Source of the DNA: Pseudomonas japonica
GTDB taxonomy: Bacteria > Pseudomonadota > Gammaproteobacteria > Pseudomonadales > Pseudomonadaceae
Assembly: GCF_900188455.1 (NCBI RefSeq)
Contig: NZ_FZOL01000018.1
Location: forward strand, 62,001 to 126,000
Reading direction: 5' to 3'
Length of the DNA: 64,000 bases
Positions 52,501 to 60,532 of the stretch are shown piece by piece (position 1 is the first letter of the stretch; every line of letters begins with the position of its first letter). The notes under the pieces were generated by a model. The model saw only the letters and a list, made by a program, of their open reading frames with translations. It was not told where the DNA came from and searched no databases. A program made the translations under genes and the position numbers.

Positions 52501-54367
52501 CTTCGCTGTAGGTGAAGGCGAAGTCATGGATCCAGAACTCGCGGCCATTGTTGTGACGCAGGCGGTACGGGAACTCGCCGAGTACGCGCAGTCCGAGGTT
52601 TTCCAGGATCGGCAGGACGTCGGACAGGGCCAGCGGGGTATCGGCGTGGTACAGCTTGCAGTGCAGGGTCTGTTTGCCGGCCTGGGTCAGCGGCTGGTAG
52701 AAGCTCATCACCAGCGGCTTTTTCTCCGACAGGTTGAGCAGGTGCTGCATGTCGACCACCGCGGAGTGCGCGGCGAAACGCTCGCGGTAGCCGGCCGGGA
52801 AGCCTTTCGGGAAGTCGGCCAGGACGTTGGTGCCCTGGGCTTCGCCGAAGCTCTCGACGGTCAGGCTGGCGTAGTCGTCCTGCCACGAGCGGCAGGCCTG
52901 GATCACTTCGTTTTCCAGCTGCTTGGGATCGATATCGATGCGGTTCTTCGGATCGACCCGCAGGATCAGTTGCACCCGCGCCAGCACCGACTCGGAGAAG
53001 AAGGTCCAGAATTCGCAGTCGCTGGCCTTCAGGCGCTCCATCAGCACCTGCTGGATCTTCTGCCGCACTTCGGTGGAATAGATGTCGCGCGGCACGTAGG
53101 CCAGGCAGTAGCAGAAGCGGCCGTACGGGTCCTTGCGCAGGAACACGCGGATCTTGTTGCGCTCCTGGATCTGCACGATGGACATGACGGTGGTGAACAG
53201 CTCGTCCACCGGGGTCTGGAACAGGTCGTCACGCGGCAGCACTTCGAGGACCTGGGCCAGTTCCTTGCCCAGGTGGGCCTTGGCATCGAAGCCGGAACGG
53301 CGCTCGACTTCGGCGACCTTGTCGCGGATGTATGGAATCTGGCGGACGCTTTCGCCGTACACCGCGGAGGTGTACAGGCCCATGAAGCGGCATTCCTTGA
53401 TGACCTTGCCGTCGGCATCGAGCTGGCGGATCGACACGTAGTCCGGGTACGCCGGGCGGTGCACGCGGCTCGGATGGGCAGCCTTGGCGAAGGACAGCAG
53501 CAGCGGCTCGTTGAGGTAGCTGACTGCGTAGTCCTCGATGCGCAGGTCGTCGGCGGTGAGGCCGGCGCGCAGCAGGCGGGTCAGCCCCAGGAAGGACTGT
53601 TCGTCATAGACCAGATGGCCGCCCTGGGCATCGCCCTTGACCACGAACTCTTCGTAACCGAGGAAGGTGAAATGGTTGCCCACCAGCCATTCGAGGAAGC
53701 TCTGGACCTCGGCCTTCTCGCCTTCGACCGCCGCGTACGGGGTCTGCTCGACCAGCGCCAGCAAGTCTCGGACCTTGGCCTTCATCGGCTCGAAGTCGGC
53801 CACGGCGACACGTACTTCGGCCAGTACCTGGGTCAGTTCGTGGGTCAGCACGGCGAGTTCGGCGTTGTTGGCGCAACGGTCGATCTCCAGGTACATCAGC
53901 GATTCCTGGAGCACGCCCTCGCCCTGGGTACCTTTGGGCAGGATCTCCAGCAGCTCGCCGGCCGCCCCGCGACGCACGCTGAGCACGGTGGTCTGCAGGG
54001 TGTGGATGCTGTAGCCGCGACGGTTCAGCTCGGTGCGCACCGAGTCCACCAGGAACGGCAGGTCATGGTGCAGGACTTCCACGGCGGTGTGGGTCGACTG
54101 CCAGCCATGACGCTCGTAATCGGGGTTGTAGACGTTGACCTGGGGCTGGCCGTGATCGAAGCGCTCGATGATGCGCCAGGCAGAGAGGGTGCAGCCGACC
54201 AGGTCGGACAGGCGCCGCTGGGTAAGTTCGTCAAGAGAGATGATGCCGAAGAACTGCTCTGCGAACAGCGCCACTTGTGGCAGTGCCTGTTCGCTGATGT
54301 GCTGCCCCAGGGCCGCTTTCAGTTGATGCTGGAAGTCGGCTTTGCTGGCTGCGGTGAAAAACGCCAT
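49502..54367 (-). CDS. gdhB: NAD+-dependent glutamate dehydrogenase, 180-kDa type
   Basis: This 1621-residue enzyme deaminates glutamate to 2-oxoglutarate with NAD+. The N-terminal half (about 1-700) is the regulatory region of GDH_180 proteins, including ACT-like segments. The catalytic core follows: GGLRWSDREEDFRTEVLGLVKAQQVKNSVIVPVGAKGGF with the substrate lysines, then VVGIGDMAGDVFGNGLL for NAD binding. Length matches the Pseudomonas enzyme, which is activated by arginine and is used for arginine/glutamate catabolism. It is monocistronic, with a 339-base divergent upstream region. Confidence 0.97.
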   Translation of the reverse strand: MAFFTAASKADFQHQLKAALGQHISEQALPQVALFAEQFFGIISLDELTQRRLSDLVGCTLSAWRIIERFDHGQPQVNVYNPDYERHGWQSTHTAVEVLHHDLPFLVDSVRTELNRRGYSIHTLQTTVLSVRRGAAGELLEILPKGTQGEGVLQESLMYLEIDRCANNAELAVLTHELTQVLAEVRVAVADFEPMKAKVRDLLALVEQTPYAAVEGEKAEVQSFLEWLVGNHFTFLGYEEFVVKGDAQGGHLVYDEQSFLGLTRLLRAGLTADDLRIEDYAVSYLNEPLLLSFAKAAHPSRVHRPAYPDYVSIRQLDADGKVIKECRFMGLYTSAVYGESVRQIPYIRDKVAEVERRSGFDAKAHLGKELAQVLEVLPRDDLFQTPVDELFTTVMSIVQIQERNKIRVFLRKDPYGRFCYCLAYVPRDIYSTEVRQKIQQVLMERLKASDCEFWTFFSESVLARVQLILRVDPKNRIDIDPKQLENEVIQACRSWQDDYASLTVESFGEAQGTNVLADFPKGFPAGYRERFAAHSAVVDMQHLLNLSEKKPLVMSFYQPLTQAGKQTLHCKLYHADTPLALSDVLPILENLGLRVLGEFPYRLRHNNGREFWIHDFAFTYSEGLDLDIQQLNDTLQDAFVHIVNGDAENDAFNRLVLTAGLPWRDVALLRAYARYMKQIRLGFDLGYIASTLNNHTDIARELTRLFKTRFYLARKLASEDLEDKQQRLEQAILSALDDVQVLNEDRILRRYLDLIKATLRTNFYQPDAKGQNKSYFSFKFNPKLIPELPKPVPRFEIFVYSPRVEGVHLRFGNVARGGLRWSDREEDFRTEVLGLVKAQQVKNSVIVPVGAKGGFLPRRLPLGGSRDDIAAEGIACYRIFISGLLDITDNLKDGGVVPPANVVRHDDDDPYLVVAADKGTATFSDIANGIAIDYGFWLGDAFASGGSAGYDHKKMGITARGAWVGVQRHFRERGINVQKDNITVVGIGDMAGDVFGNGLLMSETLQLVAAFNHLHIFIDPNPDAASSFAERKRLFDLPRSAWSDYDTSIMSEGGGIFPRSAKSITITPQMKERFAIEADKLTPTELLNALLKAPVDLLWNGGIGTYVKSSEESHADVGDKANDALRVNGDELRCKVVGEGGNLGMTQLGRVEFGLNGGATNTDFIDNAGGVDCSDHEVNIKILLNEVVQAGDMTEKQRNQLLGSMTDEVAALVLGNNYKQTQALSLAARRAKERIAEYKRLMADLEGRGKLDRAIEFLPSEEQLAERIAANQGLSRAELSVLISYSKIDLKEALLKSLVPDDDYLTRDMETAFPPSLVHKFADAMRRHRLKREIVSTQIANDLVNNMGITFVQRLKESTGMSPANVAGAYVIVRDIFHLPHWFRQIEALDYQVPAEVQLTLMDELMRLGRRATRWFLRSRRNEQDAGRDVAHFGPQIAALGLKLDELLEGPTRERWQTRYQSFVEAGVPELLARMVAGTTHLYTLLPIIEASDVTGQDPAQVAKAFFAVGSALDLTWYLQEISNLTVENNWQALAREAFRDDIDLQQRAITISVLQMADAPEDMDARVALWVEQHRVMVERWRAMLDDLRAATGTDYAMYAVANRELVDLALSGQSAVLPS

Positions 54368-54706
54368 CTGTGGTACTCCGCTTGGGCTTTGTTATTGGGT
54401 GAAGCGTCGCGCGTGTCCGCTTTATCCCGCATCAACCATAGTCAATGGCGGGCAAAACGGTGAGGAATGCTAAAGAGCGGCTGCCGGGCTGACCGAACGG
54501 TCACACCGGGATGGACGTCTGCAAAAACCACTGGCGCGGCGGCGACTGCGTCTTTACGGATGTCCATCGACATCGCAGCTTAACGACAGGCCACCCGCCC
54601 CTGCTTGCGACGCTGCGACATATTCGGACAACGAGGAGCAACCCGTGATTTATCCAGCCGGCAAAGACTGGCAAACTCGCGTTTCAATTCTCCTATCGAG
54701 CCCGCC
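54368..54706. promoter_or_regulatory. 339-base divergent region gdhB / acidic small protein
   Basis: No gene is supported. It holds two promoters and clear dyads. TGACCG-AA-CGGTCA (54490-54503) is a perfect 6-2-6 inverted repeat of TetR-operator appearance. GATGTC-CATC-GACATC (54559-54574) is a second one. The first lies about 120 bases upstream of gdhB. No regulator gene is adjacent. Confidence 0.45.
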
Positions 54707-55060
54707 ATGCAACTGACCTCCGCGCTGATCTTCGCCAACCCGGCCGACGACGAAGAAGACAATCTCGCCACCCTGGGCAGCAACAGCACCAAGGGCGAGT
54801 TGTTCATCATGAGCCGCTACCCGGACGAGAACGAGATCGACCTGCTGCTGGACGAGGAAGGCGATACCCTGCGCGACATCAAGGTGACCCTCGGCGCCAC
54901 CCGCCTGCTGATCGAGACCGCGCCGGGCGCAACCGACCTGTTCGGCGGCGATGACGTGCTGGAGATCAGCCTGGAGAATGCGCTGGGCGACCTGGATGAG
55001 GTGGAGCAGGCGCTGAAAGTGATTCTCAAGGACATCGGCACCTTCGTCAGCGAGCGCTGA
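54707..55060 (+). CDS. acidic 117-residue protein of unknown function
   Basis: I do not recognise a named family. The protein is strongly acidic (ANPADDEEDN, RYPDENEIDLLLDEEGDTLRDIKVTLG) and probably has a beta-rich core followed by a helical tail (LGDLDEVEQALKVILKDIG). No export signal or membrane helix. The ATG at 54707 follows a plausible leader; codon use resembles its neighbours. It lies upstream of a REPIN and the MoxR operon, where I recall a small hypothetical gene in P. aeruginosa. Confidence 0.75.
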   Translation: MQLTSALIFANPADDEEDNLATLGSNSTKGELFIMSRYPDENEIDLLLDEEGDTLRDIKVTLGATRLLIETAPGATDLFGGDDVLEISLENALGDLDEVEQALKVILKDIGTFVSER

Positions 55061-55074
55061 ACACTCCGCCCCCC

Positions 55075-55175
55075 GTAGGAGCTGGCTTGCCTGCGAAAGG
55101 ACCGCACAGCGGTCCCCGATAGCGGTAAGGCCTGGGCCCGCTGCGCGGTCCTTTCGCAGGCAAGCCAGCTCCTAC
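55075..55175. repeat. REPIN, subtype B (101-bp palindrome)
   Basis: The arms begin GTAGGAGCTGGCTTGCCTGC and end with the reverse complement. Subtype B differs from subtype A by deletion of one base after GTAGGAGC and by T for C before GCGAA; both arms carry the same changes. The inner region has AGGACCGC/GCGGTCCT. It lies 14 bases after the small acidic gene. Confidence 0.94.
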
Positions 55176-55330
55176 GAGGGTCGTGCAGGGCCGGATTGCT
55201 TGCGACACCCCTGCCCCTGAAGATTTTCCCCCGCCACCGTTAGTCGGCAGGCCCCTGGATGGATTAAAGTATCCGCCTCTGCCCGGACGCTGCACGCCAG
55301 CCCGGAGCCTCATTCCAGGAACCGTCGACG

Positions 55331-56290
55331 ATGGAACACCGTGAAGCGCTGATCGCGCTGCGCACCTTTCTTTCAACCCAGATCCTTGGCCAGGAGAAAC
55401 TGGTCGAGCGCCTGCTGATCGTGCTTCTGGCCGACGGCCACATGCTCGTCGAAGGCGCCCCCGGCCTGGCCAAGACCAAGGCCATCAAGGAACTTTCCGA
55501 CGGTATCGAGGCGCAGTTCCATCGCATCCAGTTCACCCCCGACCTGCTCCCGGCGGACATCACCGGCACCGAGATCTATCGCCCGGAAACCGGCAGCTTC
55601 GTGTTCCAGCAGGGGCCGATCTTCCACAACCTGGTCCTGGCCGACGAGATCAACCGCGCCCCGGCCAAGGTCCAGTCGGCGCTGCTCGAAGCCATGGCCG
55701 AGCGCCAGGTCAGCGTCGGCCGCAGCACCTACGAGCTGTCGCCGCTGTTCCTGGTGATGGCAACGCAGAACCCGATCGAGCAGGAAGGCACCTACCCGCT
55801 GCCGGAAGCCCAGCTCGACCGCTTCCTCATGCACGTCAAGATCGGCTTCCCCGACGCCGCGGTGGAGCGCCGCATTCTGTCCCAGGCCCGTGGTGAAGCG
55901 CTGCACGGCGAGACCAAGCCGGAACGGCGGGTCAGCCAGCAGGCGATCTTCGCCGCGCGCAAGGAAATCCTCGGCCTGTACATGGCCGACGCGGTGGAGG
56001 AGTACCTGGTGCAACTGGTCATGGCCACGCGCAACGGCGCCAAGTACGACGCCGAGCTGGGCGACTGGATCGCCTACGGCGCCAGCCCGCGCGGCTCGAT
56101 CGCCCTGGATCGCTGCGCGCGGGCACATGCCTGGCTGGCCGGGCGCGATTTCGTCAGCCCCGAGGACATCCAGGCGGTGCTGTTCGACGTGCTGCGCCAC
56201 CGCATCATTCTGTCGTTCGAGGCCGAAGCGGCCGGGATCGACCAGGACCGGGTGATCCAGCGCATCCTCGACGTCGTCGCCGTCGCCTGA
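55331..56290 (+). CDS. MoxR-family AAA+ ATPase
   Basis: This 319-residue ATPase has Walker A GAPGLAKTK (residues 42-50), Walker B LVLADEINRAP, the sensor-1 ATQNPIEQEGTYPLPEAQLDRF segment and the C-terminal lid. MoxR proteins act as chaperones that insert metals or assemble complexes together with VWA-domain partners. It is the first gene of a six-gene operon (DUF58, DUF4381, two VWA proteins, BatD) with four- or eight-base overlaps. No upstream regulator is adjacent. Confidence 0.95.
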   Translation: MEHREALIALRTFLSTQILGQEKLVERLLIVLLADGHMLVEGAPGLAKTKAIKELSDGIEAQFHRIQFTPDLLPADITGTEIYRPETGSFVFQQGPIFHNLVLADEINRAPAKVQSALLEAMAERQVSVGRSTYELSPLFLVMATQNPIEQEGTYPLPEAQLDRFLMHVKIGFPDAAVERRILSQARGEALHGETKPERRVSQQAIFAARKEILGLYMADAVEEYLVQLVMATRNGAKYDAELGDWIAYGASPRGSIALDRCARAHAWLAGRDFVSPEDIQAVLFDVLRHRIILSFEAEAAGIDQDRVIQRILDVVAVA

Positions 56291-56294
56291 ACCC

Positions 56295-57239
56295 ATGCCC
56301 AGTCAACTGTTGGCCGCGCCCGGCATCCGCATCAGCCTCGCCGAGCTGATCGAGATGCGCCATCGGGTGCGCGAGGTCCGCATCTTTTCCGCCCCCGGCC
56401 AGCGCAGCCCGCTGGTCGGCCTGCACCATTCGCGGCTGCGCGGGCGCGGCGTGGATTTCGACCAGGTGCGCGTGTACCAGGCCGGAGACGACGTGCGCAA
56501 CATCGACTGGCGGGTCACCGCGCGCACCCAGGAGCCGCACACCAAGCTGTTCCATGAGGAACGCGAACGGCCGATCTTCATCATGGTCGAGCAGAGCCGG
56601 CGGCTGTTCTTCGGCTCCGGGCTGATGTTCAAGTCGGTCCTCGCCGCCCAGGCCGCGGCGCTGTTCGGCTGGGCCGCGCTGGGCCACAACGACCGCATCG
56701 GCGGCCTGGTCTTCGGCGACAACGAGCACCACGAGATCAAGCCGCGGCGCAGCAAGCAGAGCCTGCTGCAACTGCTCAACCGCCTGGCCAGGGTCAACCA
56801 GGCGCTGCATACCGAGGCCGTGCCGCAAGGCGACAACCTCGGCATCGCCCTGCGCCGCGCCCGCGAGGTGCTGCGCCCGGGCAGCCTGGCGATCATCCTG
56901 TGCGACGAACGCGCGCTGAACCCCAGCGTCGAGCAGCAACTGAGCCTGCTGTCGCGGCATTGCGACCTGCTCCTGCTGCCGCTCTCCGACCCCCTCGACC
57001 ACGCCCTGCCCGCCGCGGGCCTGCTGCGCTTCGCCCAGCGCGGCGCGCAACTGGAGCTGGACACCCTGGACAGCAACCTGCGCCAGAGCTACCGGCAGCA
57101 GAGCGAGGCGCGCATCGAGCGCTGGGAAATGCTCGCGCAGAAACTGCGGGTGGTGCTGATGCCGCTGAGCACCCAGAGCGAGATGATCGAGCAGTTGCGC
57201 GAATACCTCGATCCGCAACGGGCGGGCAAGCCGCGATGA
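56295..57239 (+). CDS. DUF58 protein of the MoxR/Bat operon
   Basis: This 314-residue soluble protein has the DUF58 core (RGRGVDFDQVRVYQAGDDVRNIDWRVTART) and a VWA-like fold in its C-terminal half (PIFIMVEQSRRLFFGSG). It usually pairs with MoxR. The start follows the moxR stop by 4 bases and the stop overlaps the next ATG as ATGA. The exact role is not established for the family; association with the ATPase suggests it presents clients or links to the membrane VWA partners. Confidence 0.93.
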   Translation: MPSQLLAAPGIRISLAELIEMRHRVREVRIFSAPGQRSPLVGLHHSRLRGRGVDFDQVRVYQAGDDVRNIDWRVTARTQEPHTKLFHEERERPIFIMVEQSRRLFFGSGLMFKSVLAAQAAALFGWAALGHNDRIGGLVFGDNEHHEIKPRRSKQSLLQLLNRLARVNQALHTEAVPQGDNLGIALRRAREVLRPGSLAIILCDERALNPSVEQQLSLLSRHCDLLLLPLSDPLDHALPAAGLLRFAQRGAQLELDTLDSNLRQSYRQQSEARIERWEMLAQKLRVVLMPLSTQSEMIEQLREYLDPQRAGKPR

Positions 57240-57730
57240 ATCCACTGGCGCAACTGCAACCGCTGATCGCCCCACCGCCGATCAGCGCCTGGCCACCGGC
57301 CCCGGGCTGGTGGGCACTGCTGCTGATCCTGCCGCTGCTCGGCTGGGGCGCCTGGCGCCTGCGCCACTGGCGGCCGCGCCAGGCCCCGGTGCCGCGCGCC
57401 GAGCAGCCACTGGACCCGATCCGCGTCGCCGCCCTGGCGGAGCTGGCGCAACTGCCCAAACCCTACGACGGCGCACCGGCCGGCGCCTGGCTGCAGCAGA
57501 TCAACGCCCTGCTCAAGCGCCTGTGCCGCAACCATTACCCGGACAGCCACAGCCACACCCTCAATGGCCGCAAATGGCTGGCCTTTCTCGACAACCGTTG
57601 CCCGGCCGCCGGGCTGACCCGCTGGATGATCCTCGTCGAGGGCACCTACAAGCCCGAATGCCGCCTCGACGACAAGGCCATCGCCGGACTCAACCAGGCG
57701 GTCGAAACCTGGATTCGCAAGCATGTTTGA
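57236..57730 (+). CDS. DUF4381 membrane protein of the Bat operon
   Basis: This 164-residue protein has a single N-terminal membrane helix (GWWALLLILPLLGWGAWRL) after a short proline-rich segment (LIAPPPISAWPPAPG). A cytosolic helical domain follows (AALAELAQLPKPYDGAPAGAWLQQINALLKRLC, NGRKWLAFLD). It overlaps the DUF58 stop by four bases and the BatA start by eight. DUF4381 proteins occur almost only in such operons and likely scaffold the membrane VWA proteins. Confidence 0.9.
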   Translation: MNPLAQLQPLIAPPPISAWPPAPGWWALLLILPLLGWGAWRLRHWRPRQAPVPRAEQPLDPIRVAALAELAQLPKPYDGAPAGAWLQQINALLKRLCRNHYPDSHSHTLNGRKWLAFLDNRCPAAGLTRWMILVEGTYKPECRLDDKAIAGLNQAVETWIRKHV

Positions 57731-58811
57731 ACTGGCCTGGCCGTGGGTCTTCGCCCTGCTGCCGCTGCCCTGGCTGGCGCGCCTGCTGCTGCCGGCGGCG
57801 GACAGCGGCGAGCCGGTGCTCAAGGTCAGCTTCCTCGACGAACTGGAAGGCCTGGCCGGACGCCGCGCGCGCCTCAACCTGCCGACCTGGCGCCAGCAGG
57901 CGCCGTTCGTGCTGGTCTGGCTCCTGCTGCTGTGCGCCGCGGCACGCCCGCAATGGCTCGGCGAGCCATTGCCGGTAGCCGCCAGCGGCCGTGACCTGCT
58001 GGTGGCGGTGGACGTTTCCGGCTCGATGGATTTCCCCGACATGAGCTGGCAGGGCGAGGAAGTCAGCCGACTGGCCCTGGTCAAGGAACTGCTCGGCGAC
58101 TTCCTGCAGCAGCGCGAAGGCGACCGGGTCGGCCTGATCCTGTTCGGCAGCCAGGCCTATCTGCAGGCGCCGCTGACCTTCGACCGGCGCACCGTGCGCA
58201 ACTTCCTCGACGATGCGCAGATCGGCATCGCCGGCAAGAACACCGCGATCGGCGACGCCATCGGCCTGGCGGTGAAACGCCTGCGCCTGCGTCCCACCGA
58301 CAGCCGCGTGCTGATCCTGGTCACCGACGGCGCCAACAACGGCGGGCAGATCCATCCACTCACCGCCGCGCGCCTGGCCGCCCAGGAGAGCATCCGCATC
58401 TACACCATCGGTATCGGCGCCAGCGCCGAGGAAAGCGGCACCCTCGGCCAGCTTGGCCTGAATCCGAGCCTCGACCTCGACGAAGCCTCGTTGCGCGAGA
58501 TCGCCCAGATCACCCATGGCGAGTACTTCCGGGCCCGCGATGGCGCCGAACTGAAGACCATCGGCGACACCCTCGACCTGCTCGAACCGGTGGAGCAGCA
58601 ACCGACCCAGGCCCGCACCGCCGAGGCGCTCTACGCCTGGCCACTGGCCGCGGCGCTGCTGCTGAGCATCGCCCTGGTGATCCGCGAGCGCTGGCCCGAC
58701 CATCTGTTGCAACGCCTGCTGCAGCGTCTGCTGCGGCGTCCGGACTTCCTCCAGCCGCACCCGGAATGGCGCCAGCGCCTCAAGCGCCTGCGCCTGCGGA
58801 GGCGCCGATGA
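57723..58811 (+). CDS. BatA-like VWA-domain membrane protein
   Basis: This 362-residue protein has an N-terminal membrane hairpin (WPWVFALLPLPWLARLLLP and FVLVWLLLLCAAARP). A periplasmic or cytosolic-facing VWA domain (about 90-280) has an intact metal-ion site, Asp97-x-Ser99-x-Ser101 in VDVSGSMD, and TDGANNGGQIHP further on. A C-terminal membrane helix (YAWPLAAALLLSIALVI) and a basic tail end the protein. It overlaps both neighbours by four to eight bases. The intact site suggests metal-dependent ligand binding, unlike the next gene. Confidence 0.93.
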   Translation: MFELAWPWVFALLPLPWLARLLLPAADSGEPVLKVSFLDELEGLAGRRARLNLPTWRQQAPFVLVWLLLLCAAARPQWLGEPLPVAASGRDLLVAVDVSGSMDFPDMSWQGEEVSRLALVKELLGDFLQQREGDRVGLILFGSQAYLQAPLTFDRRTVRNFLDDAQIGIAGKNTAIGDAIGLAVKRLRLRPTDSRVLILVTDGANNGGQIHPLTAARLAAQESIRIYTIGIGASAEESGTLGQLGLNPSLDLDEASLREIAQITHGEYFRARDGAELKTIGDTLDLLEPVEQQPTQARTAEALYAWPLAAALLLSIALVIRERWPDHLLQRLLQRLLRRPDFLQPHPEWRQRLKRLRLRRRR

Positions 58812-60532
58812 TCGAGGTCCTGCCGCATTTCATGCGTCCGCTGTGGCTGCTGACGCTGCCGCTGTTCGGCTGGCTGCTGTGGAAGCTCTGGCATCGGCAG
58901 AAACGCGCCGGCCGCTGGCAGATGATCCTGCCGCCAGCCTTCCATGGCGTGCTGCTCGGCGGCGGCAGCGGTCATGCCAGCAAACTGCCCTGGGTTGCCC
59001 TCGGCCTGGCCTGGCTGCTCGGCGTCCTGGCCCTGCTCGGGCCGAGCTGGCAACGCCTGGAGGAAACCCGCCAGCGCCCCGCCGATCCGCTGGTGATCCT
59101 CCTCGAACTGACCCCGGCGATGCTCGCTGAAGACAGCCCGCCGACCCGCCTGGAGCAGGCACGGCGGAAGATCCTCGACCTCCTCGAACACCGCCGCGAC
59201 AGCCAGACCGCCATCGTCGTCTATGCCGGCAGCGCGCACACGCTGGTGCCGCTGTCCGACGACCTCGGCACCAGCCGCAACCTTCTCGAAGCGCTGGAGC
59301 CGGGGATCATGCCGGAACCCGGGCAGCGCGCCGACCTCGCCGTGCGCAAGGCCCTGACCCTGCTCGCCCAGGGCGCGCTGGGCCAGGGCCGGCTGCTGCT
59401 GATCGCCTCGGCGCTGAGCGATGAAGAACGCCAGGGTATCGCCCAGGCCCTGAACCGAGACGGGCCCGACCTGTTGATGCTGGGTGTCGGCAGCGCCGAG
59501 GGCGCGCCGGTGAAACAGGCCAATGGCGAACTGCTCAAGGACGCCGACGGCGCGATCCTAATGCCCCGGCTGGACAGCTCCAGCCTCAAGCGCTTCGTCG
59601 CCGAGTTCGGCGGCCGCTACCGTCACGCCCGCATCGATGACCTCGACCTGCGCGGCCTCGGCCTGTTCGACAAGCCGAAAGCCCTGGGCAACGACGGCCA
59701 GACCGTGCAGCTCGATACCTGGGCCGACCAGGGCTACTGGCTGCTCCTGCCGCTGCTGGTGCTGGCCGCCTGTGCCGGGCGGCGTGGCTGGCTGTTCTGC
59801 CTGCCGCTGCTGTTCTGCCTGCCGCAGCCCTCGCAGGCCTTCGAATTCAGCGACCTGTGGCGACGTCCCGATCAGCAGGGCCAGCATCTGCTGGAGAAAA
59901 AGCGCCCGGCGCAGGCGGCGAAATATTTCCAGGACCCGCAATGGAAAGGCTGGGCCCTCTACGAAGCCGGCGACTATGCCGGCGCGGCGCGCCAGTTCGC
60001 CCTCGACGACAGCGCCAGCGGCCACTACAACCGTGGCAATGCCCTGGCCCGCGGCGGTGAACTGGAAGCAGCGGCGGATGCCTACGAAGAGGCCCTGGAA
60101 CGCCAGCCCGATCTGCAACCGGCACTGACCAACAAGGCCCTGGTGGAGCAACTGCTGCAACAGCGCCAGCAGGAACAGACGCCACCGCCCGCAGAGCAGC
60201 CGGCGGAAAACCCGCAACAGCCGGGCCAGCCGATCCCAGGCGAGAACAGCGACAACGAGCAACAGAACAGCGAGCAGCACGAGGCCGGACAAACCGCCGA
60301 GGAGCCCGCGCAGACCCAGGACCAGGGGACCAGCCAGACCCCGCAGACGGCCACCGACAGTGACGACGAGTCCGTCACCCGGCCGCCGCAGCGTCCCACC
60401 GGCAGCACGCTCGACGCCGAACAGCGGCAGGCCCTGGAACAATGGCTGCGGCAGATCCCGGACAATCCGTCACAATTGCTGCGGCGCAAATTCTGGTACG
60501 AACAGCAACAACTTCAGGAAACCCATCGATGA
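58808..60532 (+). CDS. BatB/BatC-like fusion: degenerate VWA domain plus TPR repeats
   Basis: This 574-residue protein has membrane helices near 12-28 and 63-80 and a VWA domain (about 92-290). In this domain the metal-site motif is Glu100-Leu-Thr102-Pro-Ala104 instead of DxSxS. Helices follow at about 312-345 (YWLLLPLLVLAACAGRRGWLFCLPLLFCLP), then a TPR region (GHYNRGNALARGGELEAAADAYEEALERQPD). A Gln/Pro/Glu-rich low-complexity stretch and a short basic end complete it. It combines what are separate BatB and BatC genes in Bacteroides. ATG at 58808 overlaps the batA stop by four bases. Confidence 0.9.
   Translation: MIEVLPHFMRPLWLLTLPLFGWLLWKLWHRQKRAGRWQMILPPAFHGVLLGGGSGHASKLPWVALGLAWLLGVLALLGPSWQRLEETRQRPADPLVILLELTPAMLAEDSPPTRLEQARRKILDLLEHRRDSQTAIVVYAGSAHTLVPLSDDLGTSRNLLEALEPGIMPEPGQRADLAVRKALTLLAQGALGQGRLLLIASALSDEERQGIAQALNRDGPDLLMLGVGSAEGAPVKQANGELLKDADGAILMPRLDSSSLKRFVAEFGGRYRHARIDDLDLRGLGLFDKPKALGNDGQTVQLDTWADQGYWLLLPLLVLAACAGRRGWLFCLPLLFCLPQPSQAFEFSDLWRRPDQQGQHLLEKKRPAQAAKYFQDPQWKGWALYEAGDYAGAARQFALDDSASGHYNRGNALARGGELEAAADAYEEALERQPDLQPALTNKALVEQLLQQRQQEQTPPPAEQPAENPQQPGQPIPGENSDNEQQNSEQHEAGQTAEEPAQTQDQGTSQTPQTATDSDDESVTRPPQRPTGSTLDAEQRQALEQWLRQIPDNPSQLLRRKFWYEQQQLQETHR

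Noticed and set aside
49643..54463. 1606-codon open frame on the plus strand across gdhB
   Set aside because: Antisense shadow of a GC-rich gene; composition is His/Gln/Val/Gly-rich without any recognisable domain, whereas the opposite strand encodes GdhB.
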